Assembly: GCA_950022655.1 (NCBI GenBank)
Contig: OX465589.1
Location: forward strand, 26,217,626-26,281,625
From: Alentia gelatinosa
Lineage: Eukaryota; Annelida; Polychaeta; Phyllodocida; Polynoidae
Length of the DNA: 64,000 bases
Reading direction: 5' to 3'
Shown: piece after piece, positions 42,890 through 55,641 of the stretch
How the letters are laid out: each line of letters opens with the position of its first letter
Position numbering within the stretch: position 1 is the stretch's first letter
The notes under the pieces: model-generated
Told to the model about the DNA's origin: nothing
What the model saw: the letters and a program-made list of their open reading frames with translations, nothing else
The model's database searches: none
Translations under genes and position numbers: made by a program

Positions 42890-45800
42890 TTGGCCATCAT
42901 AACCCATAATGGAGTCTGTGATGAAGATGAAGTTGTACTTGCTTCATTTACTCAAATGAACAGGAGTGTCAGTTTCGGGGAGGGTGGTATTCTGCTCTCG
43001 ATTCCCATCGAGCCGATGGTCCGGATAAATCCGGATGAAAAATGTCGACGTCTTATAAGCATAAATATAACATCAATATAAAACAGTTAGTTTAATAAAG
43101 AAGGTAAAATGATATGTTGATAGAGTTCATGACAAGCAGTTTGCAAGAAGTGAGTCACTTCATTGGGGACTGAAATATGCGAGAAGACATTAGCTATATT
43201 CTGGGTGTCTATTCAATTATAAACATCTCAATTCCTATTGTCGGCGGCAGTTTTCCCAAGTCCCGGTAATGTCACGGGTCATACTCTAGATGGGGGTAGG
43301 ACTTTCTAACGCGATGTTCAGACTGGAATAGTTTAAGCTACAGCCACTGACAAGAACAATACCTGTGGTAATAGTTCTCTGTACTTCTATTCTCCGCTCT
43401 CCCTACAGTTTTTCCGGTCTGCTATGTCGTTTCTCCTGACCTCTGTGCAGTTTCTATAACACTTTAATGTTTTTCATGTCCGTTATGAAGACCCTTTTGT
43501 TTTGATTCGAGTTTTATCTTTATTATTCAAGAAAAGCAAAGACATCCATACATTAAATTACCGGTGTTCTTCCTGGCTTCCGGAAATGGTGTTTTAGCGC
43601 GGGTATCTGCGGGTTTAGCAGGGTCACTTTAGCTCCCCACAGAACAATGCCGAATATCTGTGGCGAAAATGACGTCATTGACGTCATTGCTGTAAACCCG
43701 CGTGGTTTTCTTTCTGAGTGCTACAAAGACGCCTGCCAGATGTAACAGAACTAGCCCCTACTGCCTTCATATATCCAAGGGTCACCCCTAAACACGAACA
43801 GCTATTGCTTCAGTGTTTTGTTTTTAATTTTTTTTTATTCATTTGGCACGTTCGCATACAGGAGTCGCGGTCTTCCACACACCAAGTTCTTGAGATATAT
43901 GTATCAGTTCGATAATAATTATCATACATTTGTAGTTTAGGATGATACAATGAGAAAATACAAAATCTATATACATAACATTATTCAAAAAGATTTACTA
44001 ACATCAAGATGATATAATATATATTTATGAATAAGTCTAGCCGACAGAGACAGTGGTTAATATACGATGCATGCAGGCTTTTTTGTAGTGACTATAATCC
44101 CAGGATATTGGTCATGATAGACCCACTGGAGGCAAGATGCTGCGGTACCCACAAGAATGCCTTCTCTAGCCATTATCACTCGCTATCTGCCCAATCGTCC
44201 ATGCTGTCACTCCCTCACCAGCCTGAGTGTATTCACTTAATCATTAAGTCAGTCACCCATAGCTCACCAGAGAAGGCCTTGTATGGGCAGTCACTGTCAA
44301 CTGGATGAGCGAACTTTGATGGCAAGTTAAAAAAACGCCTTCATATTCCTCTGAAGTCTTTGCGGTATTAAAACGTGAATAGGGAAGACTTTAGACACAC
44401 CCTGAGCCATGGCGGGCGGCACGCTTTATCACACACCTCATAAGCAGGACCTACTAATTATGGCATCTCTGTGTAAGTCTTCCCGTGTGGTTCAGCTTTA
44501 GGAGTTCCCTGAGACGTGAGCGTTGGGTGTGTCTCGCCGAATTGTAACGGCATCGGTGATCCGTATGAGATGGCTTTACAATAGCAGGCATATATCATCA
44601 ACTAACCACTGAACAAAGAGTAAGACTTGCAGGATGGGAAAGGTCAGCATAATCAAATACGATTCACTCCACCCACTCCTCTCCTTTCCTACATTCGTAG
44701 GGGTTATTTTATACATATTATACAAATACATATACGTATTACTTCATAATACTCGTATACTTATACCATAATTGACACCTGTCAATTACCATATGTATCT
44801 TATCCATATGTATCTTCTTATCTGGTATCATATTTACCAATATGTATCTCATTGTATCATATTTACCAATATGTACTACCTTATCATATCATATTTACCA
44901 ATATGGATATTCTTATCCATTACGATATTATTACCACTGTATTAATATCTCATGTCTAATTGGTCATCATAAAATTAAAATAAATTTTATTTAGACTCTA
45001 GACTTTCTCTTTCTGTGTTCAGGGATAGGGATAATGTGTCTACCATGTTTTCTCCATGACATAAAACCTGCTCTATTGAGGGACTACTAAGGCTTGTGTT
45101 CGCCAACAAACTTTAGAGTGTAATATTACTCAAGCTTACAACTTCTGACATGTCTCCTTTTACTCAAAATAAGTATTTGACAGATCTTCTACCGAAATAC
45201 CTGAACTCAATTGTAAAGATGTCTACAGTATTACGGAAATATCCCGAATCTGTCGTGTTCTTGATAAACTCGTGTGATTTTGTGCCTGATGCTATAAGAG
45301 CACCCCACATGGATCACGCACATAAACACTGCCTTGGAGAACACCGTGGGCTCAGGTGGATGGGTTCAACACCTGTTATTACAGGTGAAACGGAAACTGC
45401 AGCGTACGACGAGTTTGTGTTCGCTAACGAGAATTACTCATAGGAAAACGGTTCTGTTTACATCGACCAGCTGTACAGTCATGCTTGTAAGTGAACATTA
45501 GCCACTTTATGGTATGAAAAAAATATCAGGATTATAGATATATTGTCTTAGAAAGTAATAGCCGTCTCTCTTAGAGGGGCAGTCACTACCAGTTAAGTTG
45601 CATTCATTACAAAAAGTCTTATACAAGAAACTAGGAAGTTCTTGCTTCTTTTTTAAGTTGCTTCTTCTTTTATATCAATATGTCAGGACGGCCGTATCCC
45701 GCTGTGGAAATAACTCGAGATCTACTAAAAGAAAAGGAACCATAGAACATGTTGATGCTACTGAATCATTGTTGATTTGAGATAATTACTAGATATAAGA

Positions 45801-46125
45801 TGAATCCAACACAGTCAGATGTCTTAAATTGGTCCACATTGGTGTTAGATACATAATGTCAGTATAATGATTACTAATGTCAAGAGATGATCCTATCATT
45901 ATCTTACTAATTTCCTCATCCAATTGTCCGGCTTCAGCAGATAATGTAGGCTCATTATCTCTGGTCACATAAGTAAACCCTCTACACAAATGCATCTTAT
46001 TGTTTCAAAGTTGTATGAAACTACGACAAGCCATATTCAAGAATAACTTCATATTTGGATATCTTCTTCGTGTGTAGAAAGGTGGGTTGCATAGCATTCT
46101 CCCTGAAAGTTGACTAGATATTATA
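42890..46125. other. Gene-free stretch
   Basis: AT-rich. It includes TATCATATTTACCAATATGT microrepeats at 44800-44910. A 97-codon frame at 45150-45443 (beginning MSPFTQNKYLTDLLPKYLNS) has ordinary composition but no recognisable family and no splice context, so it is not called as a gene. Confidence 0.35.
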
Positions 46126-46127
46126 TA

Positions 46128-46380
46128 CAGTAAAACCACGCTTCCGGGACACCCCACTTCCGGGGAACCCCGCTGCTGGGGACACCCCGCTTAAGGGTCA
46201 ACTTGCCCGAAACGGAAATATTTCCCTATGTTAAGAGTTTAAGGGGCCACCCCGCTTAAGAGGACACCTCACTGAAGTGGAGCGTTATTTCGATATGAAA
46301 ATACTCTTAAGGGGGCACTTTGGAAGACACCTTATCAAATCTGACGGACAATGTGTGGCCCCTTAAGAGAGGTTTTATTG
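46128..46380. mobile_element. Tigger/pogo-like MITE, 253 bp
   Basis: Ends CAGTAAAACCACGCTTCCGG and GAGAGGTTTTATTG, flanked by TA on both sides (46126-46127, 46381-46382). The interior has several CCCCGCTTAAG / CTTAAGGGG words. The CAGTAAAACC...TTAAG ends are typical of the pogo/Tigger branch of Tc1/mariner. Confidence 0.85.
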
Positions 46381-47183
46381 TACCACAATAGATGTGATTA
46401 CTCAACCCTCATACGATTAAATTGAGCTTCTCCGATAGAAACAAGAAGTGTATTCCAAGGATCTCAAAATCGTAAGACCAAAGGATTGATGGCAATAAGG
46501 TGAGGATCCTATTTGATTTAACTTCGCCGCTTCAAATGGAGCCGATTTGTGGTCTATCGAGATGAAGTTTATATATGTTCGGATGGTGGAAGGGAAGAAG
46601 CCTCGGAAATGTCTACATAATTTCCATTTTGAATTAAGTACAAGGTCTGGTAGGGCGGTATTGAAAAAGGTTGAAGTTTGGATTACTGATGTCCCAAAAT
46701 CAATACACTTCGGAATGGCGACACGCCCATGAACCGGAGAACACTAAACCACTGGATCCATTCGATTTACAGCGAGACATAACAATAAAATATGTAAACG
46801 TAGACTTACAAAGACCGACTATAAAACTTCCTGACATCTTACATTCATAGATCTTATAGTTTGAGGAGGGCGGGGTCTTTACAGTGAATAAAGGGAGTGT
46901 GTCTTTGCCTGGTTAGATGGAGGAACCTGGGTGGCCTGCGTGCAACTGATTTAATTTTGTCTGCGAAATACTCGATGGGGAAATGGAGGAGTCCTTTCTA
47001 GGGGGATTCTCCACTAGTGGTAGAAATCTGTGTACAGATATATGAGAGAGAATTATTCAATTCCTCAATGATATAAGTAATCAAGGTACATTGTTTCAGT
47101 TACTGGATTAGAACTTGATAAGAAACATTGATCATGTTGGGTGAGAGGCAAGCAGTCTATAGACAAAGTAATACTATGGAAAA

Positions 47184-47322
47184 ACCAAAAAAGAGTTAGT
47201 TGTGTTGTTGTTTATCGCACGACGGCAAGATCGCGTATTACTGCGCGAGGCGAAGCCGAGAGCAGTAATACTCAATCTTGCCGGAGTGTGATGAACAATA
47301 ACACAACTAACTCGAGTTTGGT
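47184..47322. repeat. Hairpin element of 139 bp
   Basis: Inverted arms of about 60 bp (AACCAAAAAAGAGTTAGTTG and its inverse) around the apex GCGCGAGGCGAAGCCGAGAG. It is followed by another inverted pair TTTATCCTACCCC / GGGGTAGGATAAA (47331-47343 and 47477-47489). Confidence 0.85.
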
Positions 47323-47830
47323 TTAGAATTTATCCTACCCCGCCCATCTAAATTATTTCTACATTAACAAATGACGTCATTTGTCAAGTGTATCCCACTA
47401 GAGCGATATTTTTCATTTTTCTGAACTCCAAACCAAATACAGTGACCCAATGTTAAGCCTATGGAGTTTTTTGATTAGGGGTAGGATAAAGGGATGTTAT
47501 GACTACATGAATAAATGATAGCAGACAGGATCGCCCCAGTGTTGATACTTATACAGAGCGCCCAGAAATAGGAACGGCGTGTTTGCAAAATTCTGTTGAA
47601 GTATGAAGTCCGAAGCACACAGTTAGACCCACAAAGAGCAATGTCTATCAGATAGTAATTGACACAAATGTTTCCATTTTCCATCAGTATTATAATCATA
47701 GCAATTTATCATAGTAAACATTAGCAGGCATCCTTTACAGCCATTAAATTCCATAGAACGTTATTTTCTTAACCTTGCGGACGGCTGCACTTGACATATA
47801 GATCATTGGTGGATTGATGTTTGAACATAT

Positions 47831-50255
47831 GGGTCTATTTTTCAAAACCTGCATTTTAGGTTAAAAAGTATGTTTCTTGAAATTCTCTCTTAATAATCAG
47901 TGTACAGTTGTAATTCCGGCAGTACTGGATGCGTCTCAGGGAATTCTGTCATTCCAATATAGGGTTTTCATATAATGGACAGGAATCTATTGGTGAAAAT
48001 TGAGAAAAACCCTTATTTTCTCCTTATTTTCAAGTTTTTTTAAATATGTGAAGATGAACAAATACTTACAATATATCTAAAGGCAAAAATATCAGTAAAA
48101 ACTATTCATTAAATTAATCTTTACTATAAGGGCTATGTGAAACATCATAAATCAAGGTGACAAAATGAAAATTTCCCTGAATTTTATGTTTAGATAGTTT
48201 TTCAATTGAAAAATGTTACGTCCATGACCCCCAGGTTAAATTCTAAAAATCAAAAAGATAAAAAGAATCAATTTCATGTTTCCCACCTACAAATGCTGCA
48301 GAAATATGTCCTTTTACACTCCTTAAAGTTTGAGCTTGATTGGTCTATGATAAATGTGTCAGATTCAGAATATTGTTACCTAGACCTTAATTCCAAAAAT
48401 TAGGGGTCATGGACGTAACAGTTACATAAAACATGATTATAATTCCAGTATTCATTTTTTCAAGAGCAAACCTTATTTACTTCATGCTACTATATGTTGG
48501 CCTTAAGCATAATAAAAACCATTGTTCTAATCTTTTTTTTTACACCTCTGAGGATGCAAATGTGATTTTGTTACGTCCAACACCCCGTTACGTCCGACAC
48601 CCCAATATATGCTAAACAGGAAAATAATTACTAAGGGCAGGTCATACTGATTGCCAAAGGTATTGAGATGTTTACTTATTTAGTCAACTAAGTGTGAGAG
48701 GACTTTTGAATTTTTTATGGAGTTCTAAGTTCCCTGTTTTATCACAAGGTGTTACGTCCATGACCCCTGCTACTAGTTCTTTGTTTATGATATGAGTATG
48801 TATACTTGGTGCCTTTACTATGGATCATTGGAACATGTACCTCATATTCAGCTTCTGTGATTTTAATAGTGAATCATTATTTGGCAGACTGAAGATGCAA
48901 TCAATTTAACCACATTCCAACACCCAATGTTTTGTCCGACACCCCATGTTACGTCCGACACCCCATGTAATGTCTGACACCCCAATATATGACAGACAGG
49001 TAAGATATTAATTTTAACAGGTTGCAATGTTTACCTGACCATTGTAACACCTCTGAGAGTTTAACTATGTATGTGTATAATCATTTCTAAATGTTTTTGA
49101 TAGGCTTCCCTCTCCCATTTTATTACAAAGTATTACATCCATGACCCCTGCACCCAAGAATTAGTTTATGATATTACTGGTCACAAACCATAAGTTTGAT
49201 TTCTATATGTAACATTTTCAGCTCCTGTTATTTCTTGAGGTGTCTTTTGATTTAGGCCCTACATAAACCCCTTTTTAATTTGTTACTAAGTGTTACGTCC
49301 GACACCCCTCTCTAATAAATGAGAAATACTGCTAGATGTAAAAGGAAAATAGCTAAAACTTGCCATATTACAAAGGAAATTTGATAAGTCATACAGATAT
49401 TTGACTCTGATCATTTCGTGTATATATACAGTCAACACATATATGCTTTTTGATCCATTATTATATAGAATGAAGAACAAAGAATAAAGTTTTAGCCAAA
49501 ACTCAATAGGATTTCCTTAACATATAATTTTCAGTATTTGGTATTTCTTTCTGCTGTAGAAATAATGGCTTTATCACATAACAGTGATATTGATAGGTTT
49601 TTAAGTTCTAACACTACAAAAAACCTTTATGTAATAGACTATGTTTGAAATAGTTAGTGTGTTACGTCCGACACCCCTGAAAGAGCCTCAATTTATGCCT
49701 GATAGATACACCTATAATAGATAATTCATATATAAAAAGTTATTATTTACTGTGAAGCAATGTCTAAGGATGGGAAATATTATACTGAAATCCTTATGAA
49801 AATAACAAGTGATGTGAGAGGGTAAATACAAAAGAAGTTACATTAAAACATACAAAATTGTTTGTAATTTCTGTGACTTGAACAAAATTCAAGATCTTGT
49901 GACAAATATTCTGACAGAGCAACACATATGGCTTTTGGATGTTGCAAAGAACTATATATAAGCTTTCCTATTTTAAATTCTGATAAATATTTGGCCAGTG
50001 AGTGTGGGAGAATAAAATATTCCAAAAATGTCCACATTAATAGGGGTGTCAGACGTAACACATAAAGCCTGGTTCTCTTCAAAGTTGTATAAAATTATAA
50101 CATCTACTCAAAACTTATTGGAATAAATTATTTGTGAAAGCTAGATATCTGTAGTAAATAATAATATAGGAAACTAGGACTTCTTGTGAAGTTTATATTT
50201 TAGAGTCAGTTTCTGGCCTTAGGTAGGTAAAATGCAGGTTTTGAAAAATAGACCC
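47831..50255. mobile_element. 2.4-kb nonautonomous TIR element with internal 18-bp motif array
   Basis: Two identical 28-bp inverted ends, GGGTCTATTTTTCAAAACCT then GCATTTTA (47831-47858 and 50228-50255), each flanked by ATAT. The interior holds about 11 copies of TGTTACGTCCGACACCCC or the variant TGTTACGTCCATGACCCC: plus at 48214, 48569, 48587, 48750, 48929, 48947, 48966, 49131, 49291 and 49660; inverted at 48403 and 50042. A 380-bp unit is tandemly repeated (CCCAATATATG at 48601 and 48981). No transposase-sized frame is present. Confidence 0.8.
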
Positions 50256-50534
50256 ATATATGATTTGTAAGCCCATTCAGTATTCATATCTATATTCTTT
50301 GATTGTTTTAGCATCAGCAATAGGACTAATGCCCCTCGAACCATATTTCTAAATATAGTGGGACATTTTGAGTAGATGTGTCAATATATATTTACTCTTC
50401 TACAACATTCATTACCTTTATAGATTTCCTCTTGTACAGTTTATCTACTACTATCTATTACTATCAGTATACTGATCACTACATCAAAGACACTGACCGA
50501 GGTTTATGCGTTCACATCCTCATCTTTCACCCCG

Positions 50535-50535
<1 letters not shown>

Positions 50536-50607
<72 letters not shown>
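50536..50607 (+). repeat. (CA)n microsatellite, about 36 units
   Basis: An uninterrupted CA run of 72 bp. Confidence 0.97.
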
Positions 50608-50610
<3 letters not shown>

Positions 50611-50760
50611 GCTGACAGACATCTGACACTAACAGACGCACAGACACACTCATACAAAGCAGCTTCCCAGTTTTACATGTGGTATCCAGTCATCAACCCA
50701 CGACTCAATTGATTATCTTGTCAAAGCCAGGATCGGTTCTTGCGTACATTAACACGGCTG

Positions 50761-51482
50761 AATCTGATGGGGGAGAGTTAGTCCGAGGCTTAAAGCAATC
50801 ATTATAACAGTATTCCAAACCTTTACTATCCATGTGTCGAGTATAAAGGCCTGGTAAAATGCTCAGCGGTCCAGTACCCAACCTTATCATATTCCCTGCC
50901 TCAGTATGGTTCCTCAAAATGAAAATTATTGTTTAAAGTCTTTTTGAAGACAAAGGATTCACTATGTCAATTCTGTAATTAAATGATAAACACTTAGTTA
51001 TGAGTACTGTAAGATTCTGCTACTAGTAAATGAAACTATTAAGTGATAATGTTAACTAAATGTGGTATTTAAAATTTCAAATCTGATGGGACAGACCTAA
51101 CTGTACTGTATTCAGACTGTTAAATCTGATGGGGCAGACTTGGTATTCAAACCGACTTAACCCAGACCTGAAAGCCCAGTTTTACTTCCATCCACCTATT
51201 CAGAACCACCTGGGCCTGAAGCTATTCTACATTAAGTCATGCCATAATAGCCCCACCCCCTCCCTTCCAGCAACCACTCCTTAGCAACCTCAACTGAGCA
51301 ACAAGGTGCATTCAAGAGCCTATTTGTTCTGGTTCACTTCTCTGTTACCACTATAAGTTCACAATGCATGTACCTTTCAGACTATCAGATCTGATGGGAC
51401 AGATCAGGCTATGTAGCATTGGCAATTCTATGACTGATGGGGCAGATAATTCTCTTTGGCATCATATCTGATGGGACACACT
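50761..51482 (+). repeat. Spaced TCTGATGGGACAGA motif array
   Basis: Six occurrences of (A)TCTGATGGGRCAGA or a close variant, near 50761, 51081, 51123, 51389, 51434 and 51466, all in the same orientation with irregular spacing in otherwise unrelated AT-rich sequence. Confidence 0.6.
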
Positions 51483-52252
51483 TGACTTGTAGCATTCATA
51501 CCATATCTATTTCAGAGACAGTCACATCATATTAGCAACCTCTTACCTTACTCCACTGATCAGATTGAATCTATCACACTTTTCTCCATATATGACTTGA
51601 TTAATTAGGGTACACTGATTTTATATTTTTCATATAAAGTAATCGGTTGCTATCTGTTCACACATGCCAATTTATATACCGTGATAATTATTTCTGTTCA
51701 TTATACTTAAGAACAATTATCAACTCCATTCTCTAGGTTATTTGAAAGATTCTTGAAAGCTTCTGCGATGTATTTACAAAATTGTCCACCTCTAGGTGCA
51801 TGGGAAAGGGAGCATGCCGAGCATGCTATTAGTTTTTTCCCCATGTCAAAAATTCACGAAAAAAATTCCGTGTTGTTGAAGTGACAATTGGTAGTCAAGT
51901 GACGCGGTGGTGCCGCTGCGCTAGCCGCGATGCCAATCGCGCATGCGCCAGTCTTTACCTGGATAACTTCGTGTCCTAAGTTCCAAGTTATCCTGCCCAT
52001 AAATGGAAATAATATTTGCTCATAGTAATATCAAATGACATTGTATCATAGTTTATGCGACTGACGTTTGTAACACTAGTACGTTTTTGTAACCCATTGC
52101 TAATTAGGTCTCTGGTGACAAGTTCATAGGGAATTCCAGGAATGACCTTGTTGTGGCAGAATTTGTATAGACCTGGTCAAGCCATTGGACAATACAGAAG
52201 AGAGTATCCCGATAGTAGTTGATGGTCTAAGGAGGTAGCTAATATAGCATTA
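51483..52252. other. Gene-free stretch
   Basis: No exon or repeat is recognised. The short GC-rich patch at 51900-51955 has no long frame. Confidence 0.35.
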
Positions 52253-52425
52253 GGGGCCATCCATAAAGTATGTACGCACCGAGGGGGTGGTGGGGGGGGG
52301 GGGGGTCAGAAATTTTGGCAAATCTGCGTATGCTCCCTCTTTGTTCTATTGCGTACAAGATTGGGAGAGGGGGTGGGGGGTCCAAAATTTCAGAAATTCT
52401 GCGTACGTACTTTATGGATGGCCCC
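52253..52425. mobile_element. GGGGCCATCC MITE, copy 2
   Basis: GGGGCCATCCATAAAGTATG to TTTATGGATGGCCCC, with the same interior words as 19201-19395 but shorter G runs. Its flanks read TTA and CTA, so a TA or three-base target is possible. Confidence 0.85.
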
Positions 52426-52865
52426 CTAACGATAATACATTAAAGCAATTTCTTTCATTTCCACCTCCATACACAGCACTAGCTTATAGAATTATAAAAG
52501 ATTCTCTGATGATATCACCAGTGTGGCTAGTTCTTATATACAGTGAAGTTATTAGCCAGTGAGTAGTAGGCGTCATGAGACAAACATCCTATGCAGACCG
52601 TAGAGGAGTATTCTGCGGGTGAATATCTGGGAGAGAACCTGCATACGATGAAAGAGTATCTCAAAGAGTCAATATAACTGCGGAGCTGAAATGTACGGAG
52701 GTTATTTACATGACGATATGTTGAGTAGAAATATATGTGAATGTGATTGTCTGTTGCATTTCCTTCAGTACTGATACTAGGGATACATGATATGTTAATC
52801 ATTGATGACTGAACGCGGAATCATATTTCTAAACAAAAAAAATATAGATATGGGTTTTATCGAGT

Positions 52866-53040
52866 TAGTGGGTCATTTGCATAAACCCACTTTGCTTGAA
52901 GTTTGCAAGCAGCCAACCATCTAATTCTCGAACAGCCTTTGTAGGGTCCAAATATGTCAAACACCAATGGGTCAGTGAGGTCATTCGATGTGTAGCACTT
53001 GACTGGTCACGGATAACTGGGCACTCCTTTAGGAACTAAG
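52866..53040 (-). repeat. 400-bp dispersed repeat, copy F, fragment, inverted
   Basis: Contains the inverse of the family's middle part: AAACCCACTTTGCTTG, AGGGTCCAAATATGTCAAAC, GACTGGTCACGGATAACTGG. It is more diverged than the other copies. Confidence 0.65.
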
Positions 53041-53280
53041 ATATGAGGACCTGATATTCACTATTACAGTATAAAGATGATCACTATCAGCATTACTTTT
53101 CTGATATTCACAACTAATGACCACGCCCACCGTACAGAGACAGGCGTAATTGTAAACTGTGTTACAGCAGGTTATGACAGGCTCAGGTGCGCCATGGTAC
53201 TGGCCAACAATCCCTGCTATCTTACACCAAAGGGGAGGTCCATAAATGACTTTGTTGACCATGTTTGAACCAAACCTCCT

Positions 53281-53687
53281 CCCCCCTTGCCAAGCTTTGT
53301 CACACAATCCCTTTCATTCTTGGTCATGGAGACTGGCCCCCCTTCCCCTTGTCATGCTTTGTCATACAATCCCTTTCATTCTTGGTCATGGAGACTGGCC
53401 CCCCTTCCCCTTGTCATGCTTTGTCATACAATCCCTTTCATTCTTGGTCATGGAGACTGGCCCCCCTTCCCCTTGTCATGCTTTGTCATACAATCCCTTT
53501 CATTCTTGGTCATGGAGACTGGCCCCCCTCCCCCTTGACATGCTTTGTCATACAATCTCTTTCATTCTTGGTCATGGAGACTGGCCCCCCTCTCCCTTGT
53601 CATGCTTTCTCATACAATGCTTATCATTCTTGGTCATGGAGACTGGACCTCCCCTCCCCATTGTCATGCTTTGTCATACAATCCTTA
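53281..53687 (+). repeat. 62-bp minisatellite, about 6.5 copies
   Basis: Unit CTTTGTCATACAATCCCTTT, CATTCTTGGTCATGGAGACT, GGCCCCCCTTCCCCTTGTCATG. Period is 62 (TGGTCATGGAG at 53321, 53383, 53445 and so on). All three plus frames stay open across it. It abuts a 400-bp repeat copy directly. Confidence 0.92.
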
Positions 53688-54078
53688 TTAGAGCGTGCTT
53701 ACACACCTATTTACATCATCTAGAGGTTAGAGGGGCCCATATAGACTTTCAGGGTACTGCATACAAATTATCCCTTCACAATCTGTGTGCTATTCACTGT
53801 GATATGGAGAACAGAGCAGGGAGTCAGTGTCACAGTCCCTTAGAGGCGTGCCCAGCTGACCATGACTAATCACTCAACACCCAAATACATCAAGACCCAC
53901 TGGTGCTTGATGTGTTTGGATCCTGGATAGGCAGTTGCAGAAATGGCAAGTTTACTGGGTGCAAGTGGGTTACAGAAAACTACCCACAGGCTCAATCTAA
54001 CTCGAACCGTTTAATTGTTATTCATTTATAATTGCACGCTCATTCATCTACGATGCACATACCATTTGATCCTAGTTA
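53688..54078 (+). repeat. 400-bp dispersed repeat, copy C
   Basis: From ATTAGAGCGTGCTTACACAC to ATTGCACGCTCATTCATCTA and GATCCTAG. It begins exactly where the 62-bp minisatellite ends. Confidence 0.85.
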
Positions 54079-55640
54079 TTCTTGTTCATGGACACAGTTC
54101 ATACGGTAGTCACGTAGAATCAGCAAAGATTATTGAAGCGCTAGTTTCATTATCAAAATAGATTATTAACAGAATAATGTTCTACCTCCGGACACACAAT
54201 GCCTGTTTAAATTCCATACTCAAGCTACTACTCTACGGGGCCTTCCAGGGCATATTTAACAGATTCAGCTGCATAAACATTGCCTAGATTAAGTTAACCA
54301 CCAAACCTCTGTATGTGTGATAAAGATCATTTTCGCATCCAATCTTTGCCGCTCTCCGACCATGAATTAAGAAAATGAGGTGTTTGGCGCAGGACTCTGG
54401 CCAGCGTCATCTGCCTACCATGAACCGATTACATCGGCTGTCAGCCTTAAGGGCAAAATCCACCAGGCCGATTTCTCACCCGATCAATTGTTCCTGGGCC
54501 CTTAAGAGGAAGCTCACATATTGTAATTTATTTAATTCTGATAATAATAGTTTAATAAATGACCATTTTCAAAGATTTGAGAAATTCTAGGGCACCCGAT
54601 AATAATCGGCGATTGTCTGGCTACGGAATCGGCTACCGTCGGTCGAGTGAAACACCCCCTTTACTCATGTGAGACATGACCGTTCATTTGGTGCATTTTG
54701 CTGCGGATATACAGGTGTGTGGTGCATGCACCTGGTCCACAAACCTTTGTTGTGTCCAATTACTTCCAACAATCATGACATATTAGACTACAGTCCCTTT
54801 GTAATCTCCTTGACTGTTCATGAGTTTTCATTATACGTTATATTCCTTGGTATATCCGATGGATAATGTTTACATTGTGCTTTGAGATAAAGGAGAGGCG
54901 TCACATCTGAGTGGATGCTCCACCCTGTATCACTCTGCTCTGCTCCCTCAGGTAAATCTGTGGTGGAAGAATTTTCTCCTGTTCTCTCTCTTTGTGGAGA
55001 GGTAGAGAACTGTGTAGGACCGTCCCGGTGGGGTTGGATATGGCTACATATCTGATTTCTTTTCTTCTTTATGTATATTCCAGAGTAGGTCAGTTATTAC
55101 GATCGTCACCCTGGAACTCCTGTTTTGACTACCTAATGAAAGGAGGTCAAAGGCATCTACTTGCCTGGTTAGCCATTTGGTAATCAACCTAATCCTGATA
55201 TTCAGTCACGCATATATAGGACTTATTTTATTTGTGTACTAAAGATCAGATGAATATATACATAGCATGGTCTTTGTTGTAGAAATTCTACAAGCTATTC
55301 CGGGGATGTAGGTATGTTTAACAGTATATTTGTATTTGATTTTTTTCTTTTCTATATCATACAGTGGTGACGTCAAAACTGAAGCCACGGTAAAACAAAG
55401 ACCGATGTTGTGTTTGGTCATTGCCGAGCTGCCAGTGGCAGGTGGAAGTGGCCGAGTGCGAAACGTCTTCACCAGCCTTTAGCCAGCCTTCAAATTCCAA
55501 TTATTATTATATACCTATGGCCGTATGAACCACACATACTTCCCGCTGCTACCCATGACGTATGTATAGCCGTACGTCACACTGTGACGTACGGGGTATG
55601 TGATTACGTGACTAGCTATAATTTCGCCATTTTTAGGTAT
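54079..55640. other. Gene-free stretch
   Basis: No exon is supported. A small palindrome CCGTACGTCACACTGTGACGTACGG lies at 55571-55595, and the CCCTTAAG words near 54450-54505 may be an old MITE. Confidence 0.35.
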
Positions 55641-55641
55641 T

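Noticed and set aside
45150..45443. 97-codon plus-strand frame
   Set aside because: Composition is ordinary, but there is no recognised domain, splice context or repeat relation; chance cannot be excluded.
48214..50060. CRISPR-like spaced repeats
   Set aside because: Spacing is irregular (0 to about 380 bp), copies occur in both directions, and it is enclosed by transposon-like ends in an animal-type genome.
53246..53869. 207-codon plus-strand frame
   Set aside because: Runs through the 62-bp minisatellite, which is open in all three frames, and ends in a dispersed repeat.
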